A stretch of 64,000 nucleotides of DNA from Macrococcus epidermidis (GCF_003259695.1 NZ_PZJH01000007.1:1-64000); one strand, 5' to 3'. Numbered from the stretch's first letter, positions 9,102 through 17,068 are shown. Notes: generated by a model not told the origin, from the sequence alone. A program made the numbers and translations.

Positions 9102-9452
9102 TTAATCTCTTACTAACTCAGCCTCCATATGTAAGCGTATTAACTTCTGATTTTTAAATGTAAGGAGACAAACAGCTAGAGGCTCAATTAAAGCATAGTC
9201 ATGATTTTCTCTTATAATATCTGTAACTACAATCTGTTCATCACTTCTTGTGTAACTTTTCAGAACCTCAAAAGTCCAATCTTGCTCTTTTTCAAATCTC
9301 TTCTTTAAAAGATTAATTGTTTGACAATAGTTATAGTTAACTTCTCTAGAACCATTAAAAATAAATTTAGCTTTTAAAGAGGCTGATACCTGTTTCTTCA
9401 TACTTTCCAGATTTTGATTCTTCCAGTTGATAAATAAATTAACGTAGCCCAT
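9102..9452 (-). CDS. Small soluble protein, possibly NTF2/SnoaL-like
   Basis: A 116-residue protein with no signal peptide or membrane segment. An N-terminal helical part is followed by alternating strands (FEVLKSY, QIVVTDII, KLIRLHME), a pattern compatible with NTF2/SnoaL-like cone-fold proteins. The assignment is weak. The start at 9452 is supported by TAGGTGG nine bases upstream. It stands alone between the pilus operon and the Lrp regulator on the same strand. I cannot name a substrate or pathway. Confidence 0.6.
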   Translation of the reverse strand: MGYVNLFINWKNQNLESMKKQVSASLKAKFIFNGSREVNYNYCQTINLLKKRFEKEQDWTFEVLKSYTRSDEQIVVTDIIRENHDYALIEPLAVCLLTFKNQKLIRLHMEAELVRD

Positions 9453-9583
9453 TATGTATAACCACCTATAATATGATATTTTAAGGATAATATAAATATG
9501 CTTAATTTATTTAACTTTTATACGTAGGTTCAATTTATAGTCTAAATTCTATTTTAAAAATGACAAATAAATTTACTAGTTAT

Positions 9584-9970
9584 CTATATAACAACTTCCA
9601 CTGTATACCTTGAATATTTTGATAACAATTGAATAAATTCTTTTAATCCATCTTTATCAAAATGACTCTTCAAGATATAACGTGCTCGCGCACTAACCTT
9701 TTGAAATTCTTCTATTTCGTCATACTCCATAACCAATGATTCGATTTGAGAGTAAAAACTACCATTTAAAAAGACTCCAATATATTGCGTATCTTCATAA
9801 CCCTTCTTAATTGTAATTTGAGAGACGTCGCCACGTTCAATCAAATGATTAATTCTATTACCTACAGCCTGCCCACTCATATGAACTTTTTCACCAATTT
9901 CTTTATTAGTTAATCTGCTATCTTGCTTTAACATTCTTATGATTTCTAAATCAGTATGTTCCATTAACAT
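9584..9970 (-). CDS. Lrp/AsnC-family transcriptional regulator
   Basis: A 128-residue regulator with an N-terminal winged helix (about 5-50: LEIIRMLKQDSRLTNKEIGE, MSGQAVGNRI) and a C-terminal RAM-like ligand-binding half. It is divergent from the decayed isochorismatase-type gene that starts at 10047, with about 75 AT-rich bases between. The same pairing of an Lrp regulator with an isochorismatase-family gene recurs at 17069-18546. The start is supported by TGGAAG upstream of the ATG at 9970. Its target was probably the neighbouring gene, now lost. Confidence 0.85.
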   Translation of the reverse strand: MLMEHTDLEIIRMLKQDSRLTNKEIGEKVHMSGQAVGNRINHLIERGDVSQITIKKGYEDTQYIGVFLNGSFYSQIESLVMEYDEIEEFQKVSARARYILKSHFDKDGLKEFIQLLSKYSRYTVEVVI

Positions 9971-10046
9971 AGTTCTTCCACATAGTAATGTCTACTTATA
10001 ATTAAATTAATTATAATATTTTATCAAATAAAAGGGAGAGAATAAA

Positions 10047-10290
10047 ATGAATAAAGCATTACTTATCATCGATGTACAAAATGACTACTTTAAAGATGAA
10101 AAATAACCGTTATATAATATAGATGAAGCACTTATTATGATTTTAAAAAACGAATCCAAATAAACTAAAAATGATGATTTAGAATTAGAAAAAACTATTG
10201 TTAGTACTTTTAACTAAAATAGAAAGAACTTTGGTACAAGATGAATTAAAAATCAGTTAAATAAATTAGGTATTATAGTATATAGGCGGA
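10047..10290 (+). pseudogene. Decayed isochorismatase-family hydrolase
   Basis: A good ribosome-binding site (AAAGGGAGAG) precedes an ATG and MNKALLIIDVQNDYFKDEK, the typical N-terminus of isochorismatase-like cysteine hydrolases with its catalytic Asp. A TAA follows at 10104. The frame resumes as PLYNIDEALI, then meets more stops and frame changes. Weak similarity continues to about 10290. The cysteine region is not recognisable. The gene is dead. It lies divergent to the Lrp gene. Confidence 0.75.
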
Positions 10291-10376
10291 AAATAGGTCG
10301 TATTATGAAAAAATATAATTTAATAACAGTTTATACTAAAAGCTAAATATAAAAATCATCAGAAAGAAGACAAAAT

Positions 10377-10422
10377 TAAAAAGCAAGACTCTTGTAGAAT
10401 ACAGAAATCTTGCTTTAATGAA
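10377..10422. terminator. Hairpin after the isochorismatase remnant
   Basis: The inverted repeat AAAGCAAGA / TCTTGCTTT has a long loop. It could be a former terminator on either strand, but it has no strong T tract. Confidence 0.4.
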
Positions 10423-10451
10423 AGTAACTTAATAAAAAGTTCAATTGTTGG

Positions 10452-10982
10452 GGTTCACTACCGATGACTACGCTACCATGATGACGATGGACAATCGTAA
10501 CTCTTTCAAGGTGGCCGAACTCTGTATCAAAGTCAGAAAATTCAACCGTCTTTTCTGAAATATAACGTTGAAAGCCTGACGCCCTCTTTTTTCATGATAA
10601 ACTTTAGGCTTTCTATTCCCTTTCATAGGAAGTGAATGAACATGCAGAATATCATCCTTGAACATTCTGGACAGCGGTTCAACAGGACAGCTAATAGATT
10701 CTTCATTTCTGCCTATGATTGTATCGGGTGTCCAGCCGTCGGCTATCTTTTGGTGACTATAACTGAGTCGATACTTGGGAAGGACAATCTTACGTTTTCC
10801 AAAATGGAATTTTCTCTTCTTATAGTTCTGATAGAGCTCCAGTGCAGATATACCATTAAATACATTATAAACAGCCTGCCATGACCGTTTAACTATTCGG
10901 CAGAGCTCACTAACTGAAATTTTCTGGTAGTAATATGATTCTATGCACTCAAGTTCCTCCGTGTAAGATGTGTATAGGCCAT
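10452..10982 (-). pseudogene. IS30-family transposase remnant, frameshifted and truncated
   Basis: The minus strand encodes an IS30-like transposase: MAYTHL at 10982, then SYTEELECIESYYYQ, an HTH-like part, DGWTPDTIIGRNEE and SDFDTEFGHLERVTIVHRH. Two frame changes are visible: one near 10965, and one near 10573 where a C appears to be missing after GCTTT. Similarity stops at HHGSVVIG, so the rest of the catalytic domain is absent. The sequence is more GC-rich than the flanks, fitting transfer. An inverted repeat of TGTGCTAA and TTAGCACA lies just upstream of the start. Confidence 0.75.
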
Positions 10983-11210
10983 TTGTGCTAACTCTTTATG
11001 TTTGCTTTGGTCGAAAATACATATTGAGTTTAGCACAGAAGGCTTTTTTAGTTCTCAGCTTAATTTTACTATCGGCATAAATAAAATTATAATTAACAAT
11101 ACTTAATTTATGAAAATATATGTATAATTGGTAGTAGAAAACTCATATTTGTCTGAAAAATATGAAATTTCAAATGCTTATCAATATTTTATTTTTAAAG
11201 GAGAGTTACA

Positions 11211-12794
11211 ATGCGTTCACAATGGCAAACATCAGAAGATAGATTAAAACTACTTAAAGAACTCGTAAAACAAGACAGCATAACTAATAGTGAAGGTGAA
11301 GTCAATTTTCCGTTTTATATCAAACGGACATTAAAACAATTAGAATATTTTAATAAAAATGAATCACATATTAAATTTATTGAAACTTACGATCACAAAA
11401 ACGCAGTGGTAGCACTATATCGTTCTCATGATATCGATGACACAATCATTTTGATGAGTCACTATGATACGGTCGATACCAATGACTTCGGTCCCTTTCA
11501 ATCACTTGCATTCGATTGTGATGCCTTAAATAAAGCATTTCAGAAAAATTTAGATAGCTTTAATGATGATCAGCAATCAGATATAAAATCTGATAAATAT
11601 CTATTTGGTCGTGGTGTAATGGACATGAAATCTGGTCTCATGATGCATCTGAGTTTACTTGAAAAAGCAATCAATGAATCATGGCCAATCAATATTATTT
11701 TGCTAACTGTACCTGATGAGGAAGTGAATTCTTCAGGTATGAGAAGTGCCGTAAATGATTTATCAGATTTTATTGAACAGGAAAATCTGAAATTATTGCT
11801 AATAATGAACGGCGAACCTGCATTTAGTCAACACCCTGACGATGAACAGTACTATATTTATAATGGCAGTATAGGAAAAATAATGCCTTCGGTATTTGTT
11901 TATGGTAAAGAAACTCATGTCGGTGAACCTCTGAAGGGATTAAGTGCAAATTATCTTATCAGTCGAATTAATTCAGAAATCGAATATAATCCATTACTTA
12001 CAGAACAATATAAAGATGAAATATCTCCATTACCAGTGAGTTTATATATGAAGGATTTAAAAGATGAATATAATGTACAAACACCTTTTATGGCTGTAAG
12101 CTATTATAATGTATTTTTATTTGAGCAAAGTTCAGCTCAAGTTTTCAAAAAATTTAATACTATCATTGAACAAACGATGAAAACGTGTACGAATGATTTA
12201 AAATTGTACTATGAAGAATTACCGCCTATCAAAGTTATCACTTATGAAAAACTCATGCAGTCAATGATTGACAAACATGGTCAATCAGTCGTTGATAAGA
12301 TTTTAAATGATACAAATTTAAGTGATGAAAGATTATATGCACAGGAAGTTATTCAACAGTTACTGTTGTTAGACAGTAGCAATGATTATACAGTCGTTAC
12401 ATATTTAAATCCTCCCTATTACCCATCTGTAAATAGCGGACAACAAAAACTAATTAAATCTATTTCTAAATATGCTATCAAACAGATGAAAAAACAATTT
12501 AATCGAGAGACACAGAAGATATATTATTTTAATGGCATCTCTGATCTAAGCTATGTAAATTATACTCACGAAGCTTCCGATGAACACATTTACAGTTCAA
12601 ATACACCTGGTTTTGGAAGAACTTATGACATTCCTTTTGATGCAATGAAAAAATTAAAAGCTCCAGTCATCAATATTGGAGCTTTTGGTAAAGATGCACA
12701 TCAACTCACTGAGCGCATTGATATTAAAAGTGTTTCAGAAGAAGTGCCTTATGTATTAAATAAAATATTCCATAAATTTTTTATCAATAAATAA
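11211..12794 (+). CDS. M20-family metallopeptidase, RocB-like
   Basis: A 527-residue cytosolic M20-type metallohydrolase resembling RocB, the arginine-utilisation protein of Bacillus. Metal-binding motifs are visible: MSHYDTVD, FGRGVMDMKSG, PDEEVNSSG and the late AFGKDAHQ. Family members remove acyl or amino acids by hydrolysis, and the substrate of RocB proteins is not settled. AAAGGAGAG lies upstream of the ATG at 11211. It stands alone, without other roc genes, between IS remnants, and is followed by a strong terminator at 12808. Confidence 0.85.
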   Translation: MRSQWQTSEDRLKLLKELVKQDSITNSEGEVNFPFYIKRTLKQLEYFNKNESHIKFIETYDHKNAVVALYRSHDIDDTIILMSHYDTVDTNDFGPFQSLAFDCDALNKAFQKNLDSFNDDQQSDIKSDKYLFGRGVMDMKSGLMMHLSLLEKAINESWPINIILLTVPDEEVNSSGMRSAVNDLSDFIEQENLKLLLIMNGEPAFSQHPDDEQYYIYNGSIGKIMPSVFVYGKETHVGEPLKGLSANYLISRINSEIEYNPLLTEQYKDEISPLPVSLYMKDLKDEYNVQTPFMAVSYYNVFLFEQSSAQVFKKFNTIIEQTMKTCTNDLKLYYEELPPIKVITYEKLMQSMIDKHGQSVVDKILNDTNLSDERLYAQEVIQQLLLLDSSNDYTVVTYLNPPYYPSVNSGQQKLIKSISKYAIKQMKKQFNRETQKIYYFNGISDLSYVNYTHEASDEHIYSSNTPGFGRTYDIPFDAMKKLKAPVINIGAFGKDAHQLTERIDIKSVSEEVPYVLNKIFHKFFINK

Positions 12795-12807
12795 TTAATA
12801 CGCATTT

Positions 12808-12840
12808 AAACGGTGACTTATATGAAGTTGCCGTTTTATT
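12808..12840 (+). terminator. Terminator of the RocB-like gene
   Basis: The stem AAACGGTGAC / GTTGCCGTTT has two G-U pairs and a nine-base loop, and is followed by a short T/A tail. Confidence 0.75.
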
Positions 12841-12923
12841 AATTTGCCTGCACCTCTCTTTGGGTATTATTGCATACGGCGTCTTTATATAACCATAAAA
12901 ATCGGTCAATTAGTACATGTGTT

Positions 12924-13562
12924 TTATTTGATTTTTCTTAATGATTCTCCTTCTAAAAATATTTTATAACACTTTGATACAGCACGATCTAAAATCGCAT
13001 CTGCGATGGCTCCACCACCTAATATCTTATGCCATTCTACGGAATTCATTTGTGAACAAAGTATTAATGATTTTTCACGGCTTCTTATTTCGAATACCTC
13101 CATTAGATACTTTTGTTCTTGTTCAGTTGTATTTGTTAATAAAAAATCATCAATCACTAAAATATCTGCTCTGCTAATCTTCTTTAATAGCCTGTCCAAA
13201 CTATTATTATAATCAGCTTGTTGTAGCTTACTTAATAAGTCTGTCATTCTAAAGAATAATCCATTATACCCATTATCAATCGCATGATTTATTAAAGCAC
13301 AAGCGATGTAACTTTTACCAGTGCCGGTGGCACCTTGAATAATGACATTATTATTGGAAAGTATATAGTCATTTGTAGATAGTTGCTCAATTGTTTCGGA
13401 CTTCAATTTCCTTTTTGGTGAATAGATTAAGTTTTCTAATCTGGCATTAATCACAGATAAATTCGCAGCTTTTCTATATCTCTCTTTTTTATTTCTTAAT
13501 CGAGTATCAGATTCTTTAATTATTATTTTTTCTAAGATATCTAAAGTAGATAAATTTGGGTT
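12924..13562 (-). pseudogene. IstB-like ATPase of an IS21-family element, 5'-truncated
   Basis: An open frame of 212 codons carries an IstB/DnaC-type AAA+ ATPase: Walker A GATGTGKSY, Walker B ILVIDDFLL, and NSVEWH and ILDRAV motifs of IstB. The complete protein is about 250 residues. Here the frame begins after a TAG at 13565-13563, at NPNLSTLDIL, so about 30-40 N-terminal residues are missing. A GTG at 13454 could start a shorter product of 176 residues. No IstA transposase is present, so the element is a remnant. Confidence 0.8.
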
Positions 13563-13593
13563 CTAAGAAAGTAGTCTAAATGTAAAATCGCAT

Positions 13594-13622
13594 AAAAAAA
13601 TGGAATGCATTTCTCCATTCCA
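13594..13622 (-). terminator. Intrinsic terminator, minus strand
   Basis: Read on the minus strand, the perfect stem TGGAATG / CATTCCA is followed by seven T residues. It lies 130 bases beyond the end of the fragment at 13759. Confidence 0.8.
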
Positions 13623-13758
13623 AATAGTTTAACTTTTTTGGGTTACTACAGCTCTTTGTTTATAGTTTTCGTTCGGTTTTTGTCGTAGCGGCAACTTCTG
13701 TTCCGCCGTTTATCCTGTTAATCTTAAGAGGAAAGGACTTATGTCTCATTCTCTTTAA

Positions 13759-13885
13759 TTAATGTGCTAACATTTCTTCTTTAACTTCTTCACCTTTTAA
13801 ATCACTTGGGTAGTAAGTTGGCCAATGCTCCATTTCTTTTAATAAAGCAGTGCGATCATCACCCATGTATAAGCGGTTAAAATTT
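13759..13885 (-). pseudogene. C-terminal gene fragment, unrecognised
   Basis: The minus strand holds an open stretch reading NRLYMGDDRTALLKEME, then HWPTYYPSDLKGEEVKEEM and LAH before the stop at 13761-13759. It has clear coding character but no start signal. It looks like the last 40 or so residues of a larger protein cut off by rearrangement. I do not recognise the family. A terminator follows at 13594-13622. Confidence 0.45.
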
Positions 13886-13923
13886 CTAAGAAAGCTAACC
13901 GTTATTATTAGTCAGCTTTCTTA
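13884..13923 (-). terminator. Terminator of the HTH operon
   Basis: Read on the minus strand, a stem of about 12 bp (AAGAAAGCTGAC / GTTAGCTTTCTT) spans the stop of the 55-residue gene and is followed by AGAAATTTT. Confidence 0.55.
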
Positions 13924-14075
13924 ATCATTCCATCATTTTCTTTAATAATTTTTTCTAGCACTTTGTCTGCTCTTCCGACAAAGTTCAAATTTTTCGGGAA
14001 GTTAAACTCGATAATTACTCTTTCTCCTGGTTTAATCGTTTCTTCAGAATTAGTAAATTTCAGATCTTTATTCAT
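13908..14075 (-). CDS. Small conserved-looking protein, 55 residues, unknown
   Basis: A 55-residue, charged, soluble protein with IKPGERVIIEFNFPKNLNFV in its middle and a lysine-rich C-terminal helix. The ribosome-binding site GGAGGGATAA precedes the ATG at 14075. It is the third gene of a run with the HTH regulator and small membrane protein upstream, 26 bases after the HTH stop. The ribosome-binding site, base composition and position support it being real. I cannot assign a function. Confidence 0.65.
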   Translation of the reverse strand: MNKDLKFTNSEETIKPGERVIIEFNFPKNLNFVGRADKVLEKIIKENDGMIKKAD

Positions 14076-14101
14076 AAATATTATCCCTCCTTTGAGATGT
14101 T

Positions 14102-14293
14102 CTATTTCATATAAAAGATTTCATTCACAGTCGCTTCAAAGTATTCACTTAAAGCTAATGCAAGCTTTAGGGTTGGATCGTATTTATCTTGTTCTATAGC
14201 AATAATAGTTTGTCTCGTTACACCCATTGATTTTGCTAATTGCTCTTGGGTTATTTTTCTCTCTTTTCTTAATATCTTCAAATTGTTTTTCAT
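14102..14293 (-). CDS. Small HTH (Cro/C1-type) transcriptional regulator
   Basis: A 63-residue helix-turn-helix protein starting MKNNLKILRKERKITQEQLA, with recognition helix VTRQTIIAIEQDKYDP. It is of the short YozG/Cro type that is almost only a DNA-binding domain. The start at 14293 overlaps the stop of the upstream membrane-protein gene by one base (TGATG), indicating coupling. A longer frame exists upstream but lacks a ribosome-binding site. It probably binds the 23-bp inverted repeat at the operon promoter (inference). Confidence 0.88.
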   Translation of the reverse strand: MKNNLKILRKERKITQEQLAKSMGVTRQTIIAIEQDKYDPTLKLALALSEYFEATVNEIFYMK

Positions 14294-14583
14294 CAGCTTA
14301 AATATCCATATACCAAACCTAGTACTAGACAAATTGCGAATACAAGGAACATTGTTATTACAATAGGTTTTATTTTGTCATTTCCCATTTTACTTTGCAT
14401 CATCATTATATTAACTCGATAAACTATCAACATTGATAACATCACTAAAAATGAATTAGAAAGACTACCGTTAACGACAAAGTGAGAGATACTCATAATC
14501 AGCAGCATCCCCATACCGAATATCCAACTCAATTTAATACTTTGGTTTGATTGATGTAATTCCATCTCATCTGGTTTTCTCAT
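14293..14583 (-). CDS. Small integral membrane protein paired with HTH regulator
   Basis: A 96-residue protein with three hydrophobic segments (about 20-38, 42-62, 73-93) and a soluble N-terminus. Small membrane proteins encoded just before YozG-type HTH regulators are common in Firmicutes, and their role is mostly unknown. GAGGAGGGA precedes the ATG at 14583. It is first in an operon of three under the promoter at 14625-14653. The membrane protein may sense or export something controlled by the regulator, but the sequence does not show what. Confidence 0.8.
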   Translation of the reverse strand: MRKPDEMELHQSNQSIKLSWIFGMGMLLIMSISHFVVNGSLSNSFLVMLSMLIVYRVNIMMMQSKMGNDKIKPIVITMFLVFAICLVLGLVYGYLS

Positions 14584-14598
14584 CTAAATCCCTCCTCA

Positions 14599-14668
14599 AA
14601 ATGTTAAAAGTTCTTTACATTCTTATAGTATAATTTTTACACTAAAATGTAAAGAACTTTTAACATTT
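14599..14668 (-). promoter_or_regulatory. Promoter inside a perfect 23-bp inverted repeat
   Basis: Bases 14599-14621 and 14646-14668 are perfect reverse complements (23 of 23), separated by 24 bases. On the minus strand, TTTACA at 14653-14648 in one arm and TACTAT at 14630-14625 form a promoter with 17-base spacing, aimed at the HTH operon. The arms therefore flank and overlap the promoter, as in an autoregulated operator. Confidence 0.75.
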
Positions 14669-14742
14669 ATCATTCCCAACATATTTTCCTCTTTACTCTA
14701 ACGTCGCGTTATACCTTACGATTTAAGTAAGGAGGTGATGAC

Positions 14743-15159
14743 ATGGAATTCTATCAAATGCCGTTGTTTAATAAAATATTGGTGAGAGATAGTGAAAAAG
14801 CTGAGAATTGGTATCGTCACACTTTAGGATTTCAAAGTGTATTCAAGTTTCGTAATGAATCAAATGAAGTAATAATGAATCATCTAAGACTGAAAAAATA
14901 TCAGGATATTATGCTGATTCAGTCTGATGACTTTACTAGTGGAAATGGTTGTTTCATTAATCTTCTTGTTGATGATATAGAAACGATTGCAAAGTCGATA
15001 TCCGAGAAGTATGTGTTACAACCGTTAGAACAGATACCGCGGAATGCGATTGAGATGACCATCATTGATCCTGATGGTTATCAAATAACATTAACGGAAT
15101 CGAATATTAGTGATGAAGATTTTGAGAAGTTAATGGGTAGTGTTTCAAAAAAATATTAA
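14743..15159 (+). CDS. VOC-family (glyoxalase/bleomycin-resistance fold) protein
   Basis: A 138-residue protein with the paired beta-alpha-beta-beta-beta modules of the vicinal-oxygen-chelate superfamily: KILVRDSEKAENWYRHTLGF at the start and MTIIDPDGYQITLTES near the end. Members bind metal and act as lyases, dioxygenases or drug-binding proteins. The sequence does not tell which. A near-perfect ribosome-binding site (AAGGAGGTGATG) precedes the ATG at 14743. It is monocistronic, divergent from the HTH operon, with a hairpin after it. Confidence 0.82.
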   Translation: MEFYQMPLFNKILVRDSEKAENWYRHTLGFQSVFKFRNESNEVIMNHLRLKKYQDIMLIQSDDFTSGNGCFINLLVDDIETIAKSISEKYVLQPLEQIPRNAIEMTIIDPDGYQITLTESNISDEDFEKLMGSVSKKY

Positions 15160-15165
15160 ATAAAA

Positions 15166-15192
15166 AGTAGCGATTTTTCATCGCTACTATCT
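15166..15192 (+). terminator. Hairpin after VOC gene
   Basis: The stem AGTAGCGAT / ATCGCTACT follows the VOC stop. The T tract is weak, so this is a probable terminator only. Confidence 0.55.
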
Positions 15193-15270
15193 ATATTTCC
15201 GAGGAAATAAAAAAATTAGACTATATTCTGAACATAGACACAATGAAAGTATTATTTATCTATTTCATTT

Positions 15271-15876
15271 TCATATTACATGAAGCACAAATTTAAGAAT
15301 AAACAATAATGGTACTACTATTCTCCAACATATTTGTGATGCAATTTCTACATATTTATATTCTGGTTTTTTTTCAGCCTTTTTATTAATATCTATATTT
15401 TTAGTTAAAGGGTATAATTTATCCAATTTCTTTTTCCAATATGATTCTCTTATATACATCAACAGAATCCATCCACATATAAATAATACAACCCATAGTA
15501 TACTAAATATCAAAGCATATTTTTCATCCTTAATATGTTCTAGTTGTGCCCCAACATATAACATGAAAAAGTTATATATAATAATAAATAACAGAAACAA
15601 CTTTTTCTTTGCGCGACGTTCATTTATTTGTTCCATTTGTTCATATGAATAATCTTTTATCATATTGTTTTCATCGTCTACACTATTTTGATTGAATAAA
15701 TCGCTTATAGGAACTGCTAACACATTTGCTACAAGTCCCATACTTTCCAAACTACTTTCTTCACCTTTTTCAATTCTTTGAATTGTTCGCACACTTAACT
15801 TAGCTTCATCAGCTAATCTTTCTTGTGTCCATCCCTTGGCTTTTCTTAGTTGAGCAACATTATTATTTTCTTTCAT
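15271..15876 (-). CDS. HTH (Cro/C1) regulator with C-terminal membrane domain
   Basis: A 201-residue protein: residues about 5-60 are an XRE helix-turn-helix (LRKAKGWTQERLADEAKLSV, RTIQRIEKGEE). A short linker leads to three hydrophobic segments (about 90-110, 120-140, 180-198) with a basic stretch between. Such membrane-tethered HTH proteins may respond to envelope signals. A TTG at 15894 would add six residues, but AAAGGA sits seven bases before the ATG at 15876, so that start is chosen. It is monocistronic. Confidence 0.8.
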   Translation of the reverse strand: MKENNNVAQLRKAKGWTQERLADEAKLSVRTIQRIEKGEESSLESMGLVANVLAVPISDLFNQNSVDDENNMIKDYSYEQMEQINERRAKKKLFLLFIIIYNFFMLYVGAQLEHIKDEKYALIFSILWVVLFICGWILLMYIRESYWKKKLDKLYPLTKNIDINKKAEKKPEYKYVEIASQICWRIVVPLLFILKFVLHVI

Positions 15877-16009
15877 AACCTCATTCCTTTCCAATTGGTT
15901 AGGAAAAGTATACTAAATATCTCCAAATTATTACACGTCAGTAAAGTGACAATGAGCCGACAACAAAGCGACAAAGGGCGTCAGTAATACTTTTATTACT
16001 TATTTATAA

Positions 16010-16044
16010 TATTTTCTAAGAAAATAACCGCATCATTTATGATA
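16010..16044. repeat. SCC-type attachment site (outer copy of direct repeat)
   Basis: This 35-base stretch matches 21500-21533, the attachment region at the end of rlmH, with about four differences. Both read TATTTTCTA..GAAAA..ACCGCATCATTT.TGATA. The core CCGCATCATTTATGATA is the reverse complement of the known staphylococcal SCC site at the 3' end of rlmH. It marks the far boundary of a 5.5-kb island. Confidence 0.8.
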
Positions 16045-16073
16045 CGACTCAGCGTATCGTTTAAGAGTGAGGT
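16035..16073. repeat. SCC-end-like repeat, copy A
   Basis: This is a 39-base sequence repeated at 19815-19853 with one difference. Its centre GATACGACTCAGCGTATC is an inverted repeat with 6-bp arms. A related sequence lies at 21461-21490 near rlmH. These look like terminal sequences of SCC-type elements. Confidence 0.75.
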
Positions 16074-16084
16074 TAACTTGTAAA

Positions 16085-16140
16085 AATAAAAACCAATCAG
16101 TTAATAACTAGACAAGTACCTGAGATTAATTATTAACTGA
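16085..16140 (-). terminator. Terminator of the 281-residue gene
   Basis: The arms TCAGTTAATAA and TTATTAACTGA pair across a loop of about 22 bases. On the minus strand they are followed by TTGGTTTTTATTTTT. Confidence 0.6.
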
Positions 16141-16168
16141 GAAAGTAAGCAATCAATTTTAGTAACAT

Positions 16169-17014
16169 TTATCTAGTATTTAAGTTAAATGCATATGAAT
16201 CATCGCTTCCAGTACTGATATAAAATGCTCGTTCATTCTTAATCTCAATCACAAATCTTTTTCTATACTTTTCAAAATGAACTGTGTCTAAATCTAAATT
16301 TTCATCTAAAAAATACATACCCTGAACATTATAATTACCATCATGACTAGTACAGTTCATTAATTCTCTAATGGTATTATCATCTAACTTATAATCAAAA
16401 AATATATGATTACACTTTTCTCGATAATCTATATGGTTTTCCGTCAAATAATCCATCAATTCTTTACCTTTGATAAAAATTGATTTCTTATGGTTCATCA
16501 TCTTCATTAACAAACGCTCTCGATAATCATCTTCCATCTCTAACAGATAAGCGTCATTACCTGTATATATTATGCCTCCCACAATAAGCATCTCACTTTT
16601 CTCCACAGGTAATAAATATGGTGGTTTTAGGTTTTCATTATCACACTTGATATATGATTGAATAGATTGATCATAACTTAATTTACCGATAAGAGGATCC
16701 CAAATAAATATAGGTTCATTTCTTTTGTCCAGTAATACTGTGAGAAAATATCCTTGTTCTGCTTCATCTTCAAAATCTAAAGTTTCTCTATCAACGTACA
16801 TCCCATATCCATCAATTATTGATTCAAATTTTTTATCTTTTACTAGTCTAATAAATATAGGTTCGATATCTTTTGCATGTACTTCAATAGTAATTAATCG
16901 ATTTTGAGCATCACTAATTATGCCTTCTGTAATCTTTAAAGAATCTGGATATGGATCAATACCAAAAGACTCCTCATCCTCTAATATTAAGTTCAAGAAA
17001 TATTTAAATAACAT
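16169..17014 (-). CDS. Hypothetical protein, 281 residues
   Basis: A soluble acidic protein without signal peptide or membrane segments. The strand-rich composition (for example RFVIEIKNERAFYIS at the C-terminus and GYFLTVLLDKRNEPIFIWD in the first half) suggests a mixed alpha/beta fold. I recognise no catalytic motif and no family. The start MLFKYFLNLI at 17014 has AAGGTTGGGTG upstream. It lies inside the SCC-type island, next to the Lrp gene on the same strand but with a gap of 54 bases. It could be an accessory or immunity-type protein, but nothing shows that. Confidence 0.7.
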   Translation of the reverse strand: MLFKYFLNLILEDEESFGIDPYPDSLKITEGIISDAQNRLITIEVHAKDIEPIFIRLVKDKKFESIIDGYGMYVDRETLDFEDEAEQGYFLTVLLDKRNEPIFIWDPLIGKLSYDQSIQSYIKCDNENLKPPYLLPVEKSEMLIVGGIIYTGNDAYLLEMEDDYRERLLMKMMNHKKSIFIKGKELMDYLTENHIDYREKCNHIFFDYKLDDNTIRELMNCTSHDGNYNVQGMYFLDENLDLDTVHFEKYRKRFVIEIKNERAFYISTGSDDSYAFNLNTR

Positions 17015-17068
17015 ATATTTACACCCAACCTTAATAAAAATGATACTTGTTAATAAATTATCTATATA

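Larger units (their letters stand above)
15897..16168. other. Intergenic region holding the outer SCC-type attachment site
   Basis: There are 272 bases without a gene. It holds the attachment-like repeat at 16010-16044, its extension to 16073, and a terminator hairpin at 16097-16140. Confidence 0.7.

Noticed and set aside
8972-9157. Plus-strand frame of 61 codons after the pilus operon
   Set aside because: It has no ribosome-binding site, no family resemblance and overlaps the minus-strand gene at 9102.
10636-10884. Plus-strand frame of 82 codons
   Set aside because: It is antisense to the IS30-type transposase remnant, which explains its coding look.
13963-14199. Plus-strand frame of 78 codons
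   Set aside because: It is antisense to the 55-residue gene and HTH gene, both of which have proper ribosome-binding sites and motifs.
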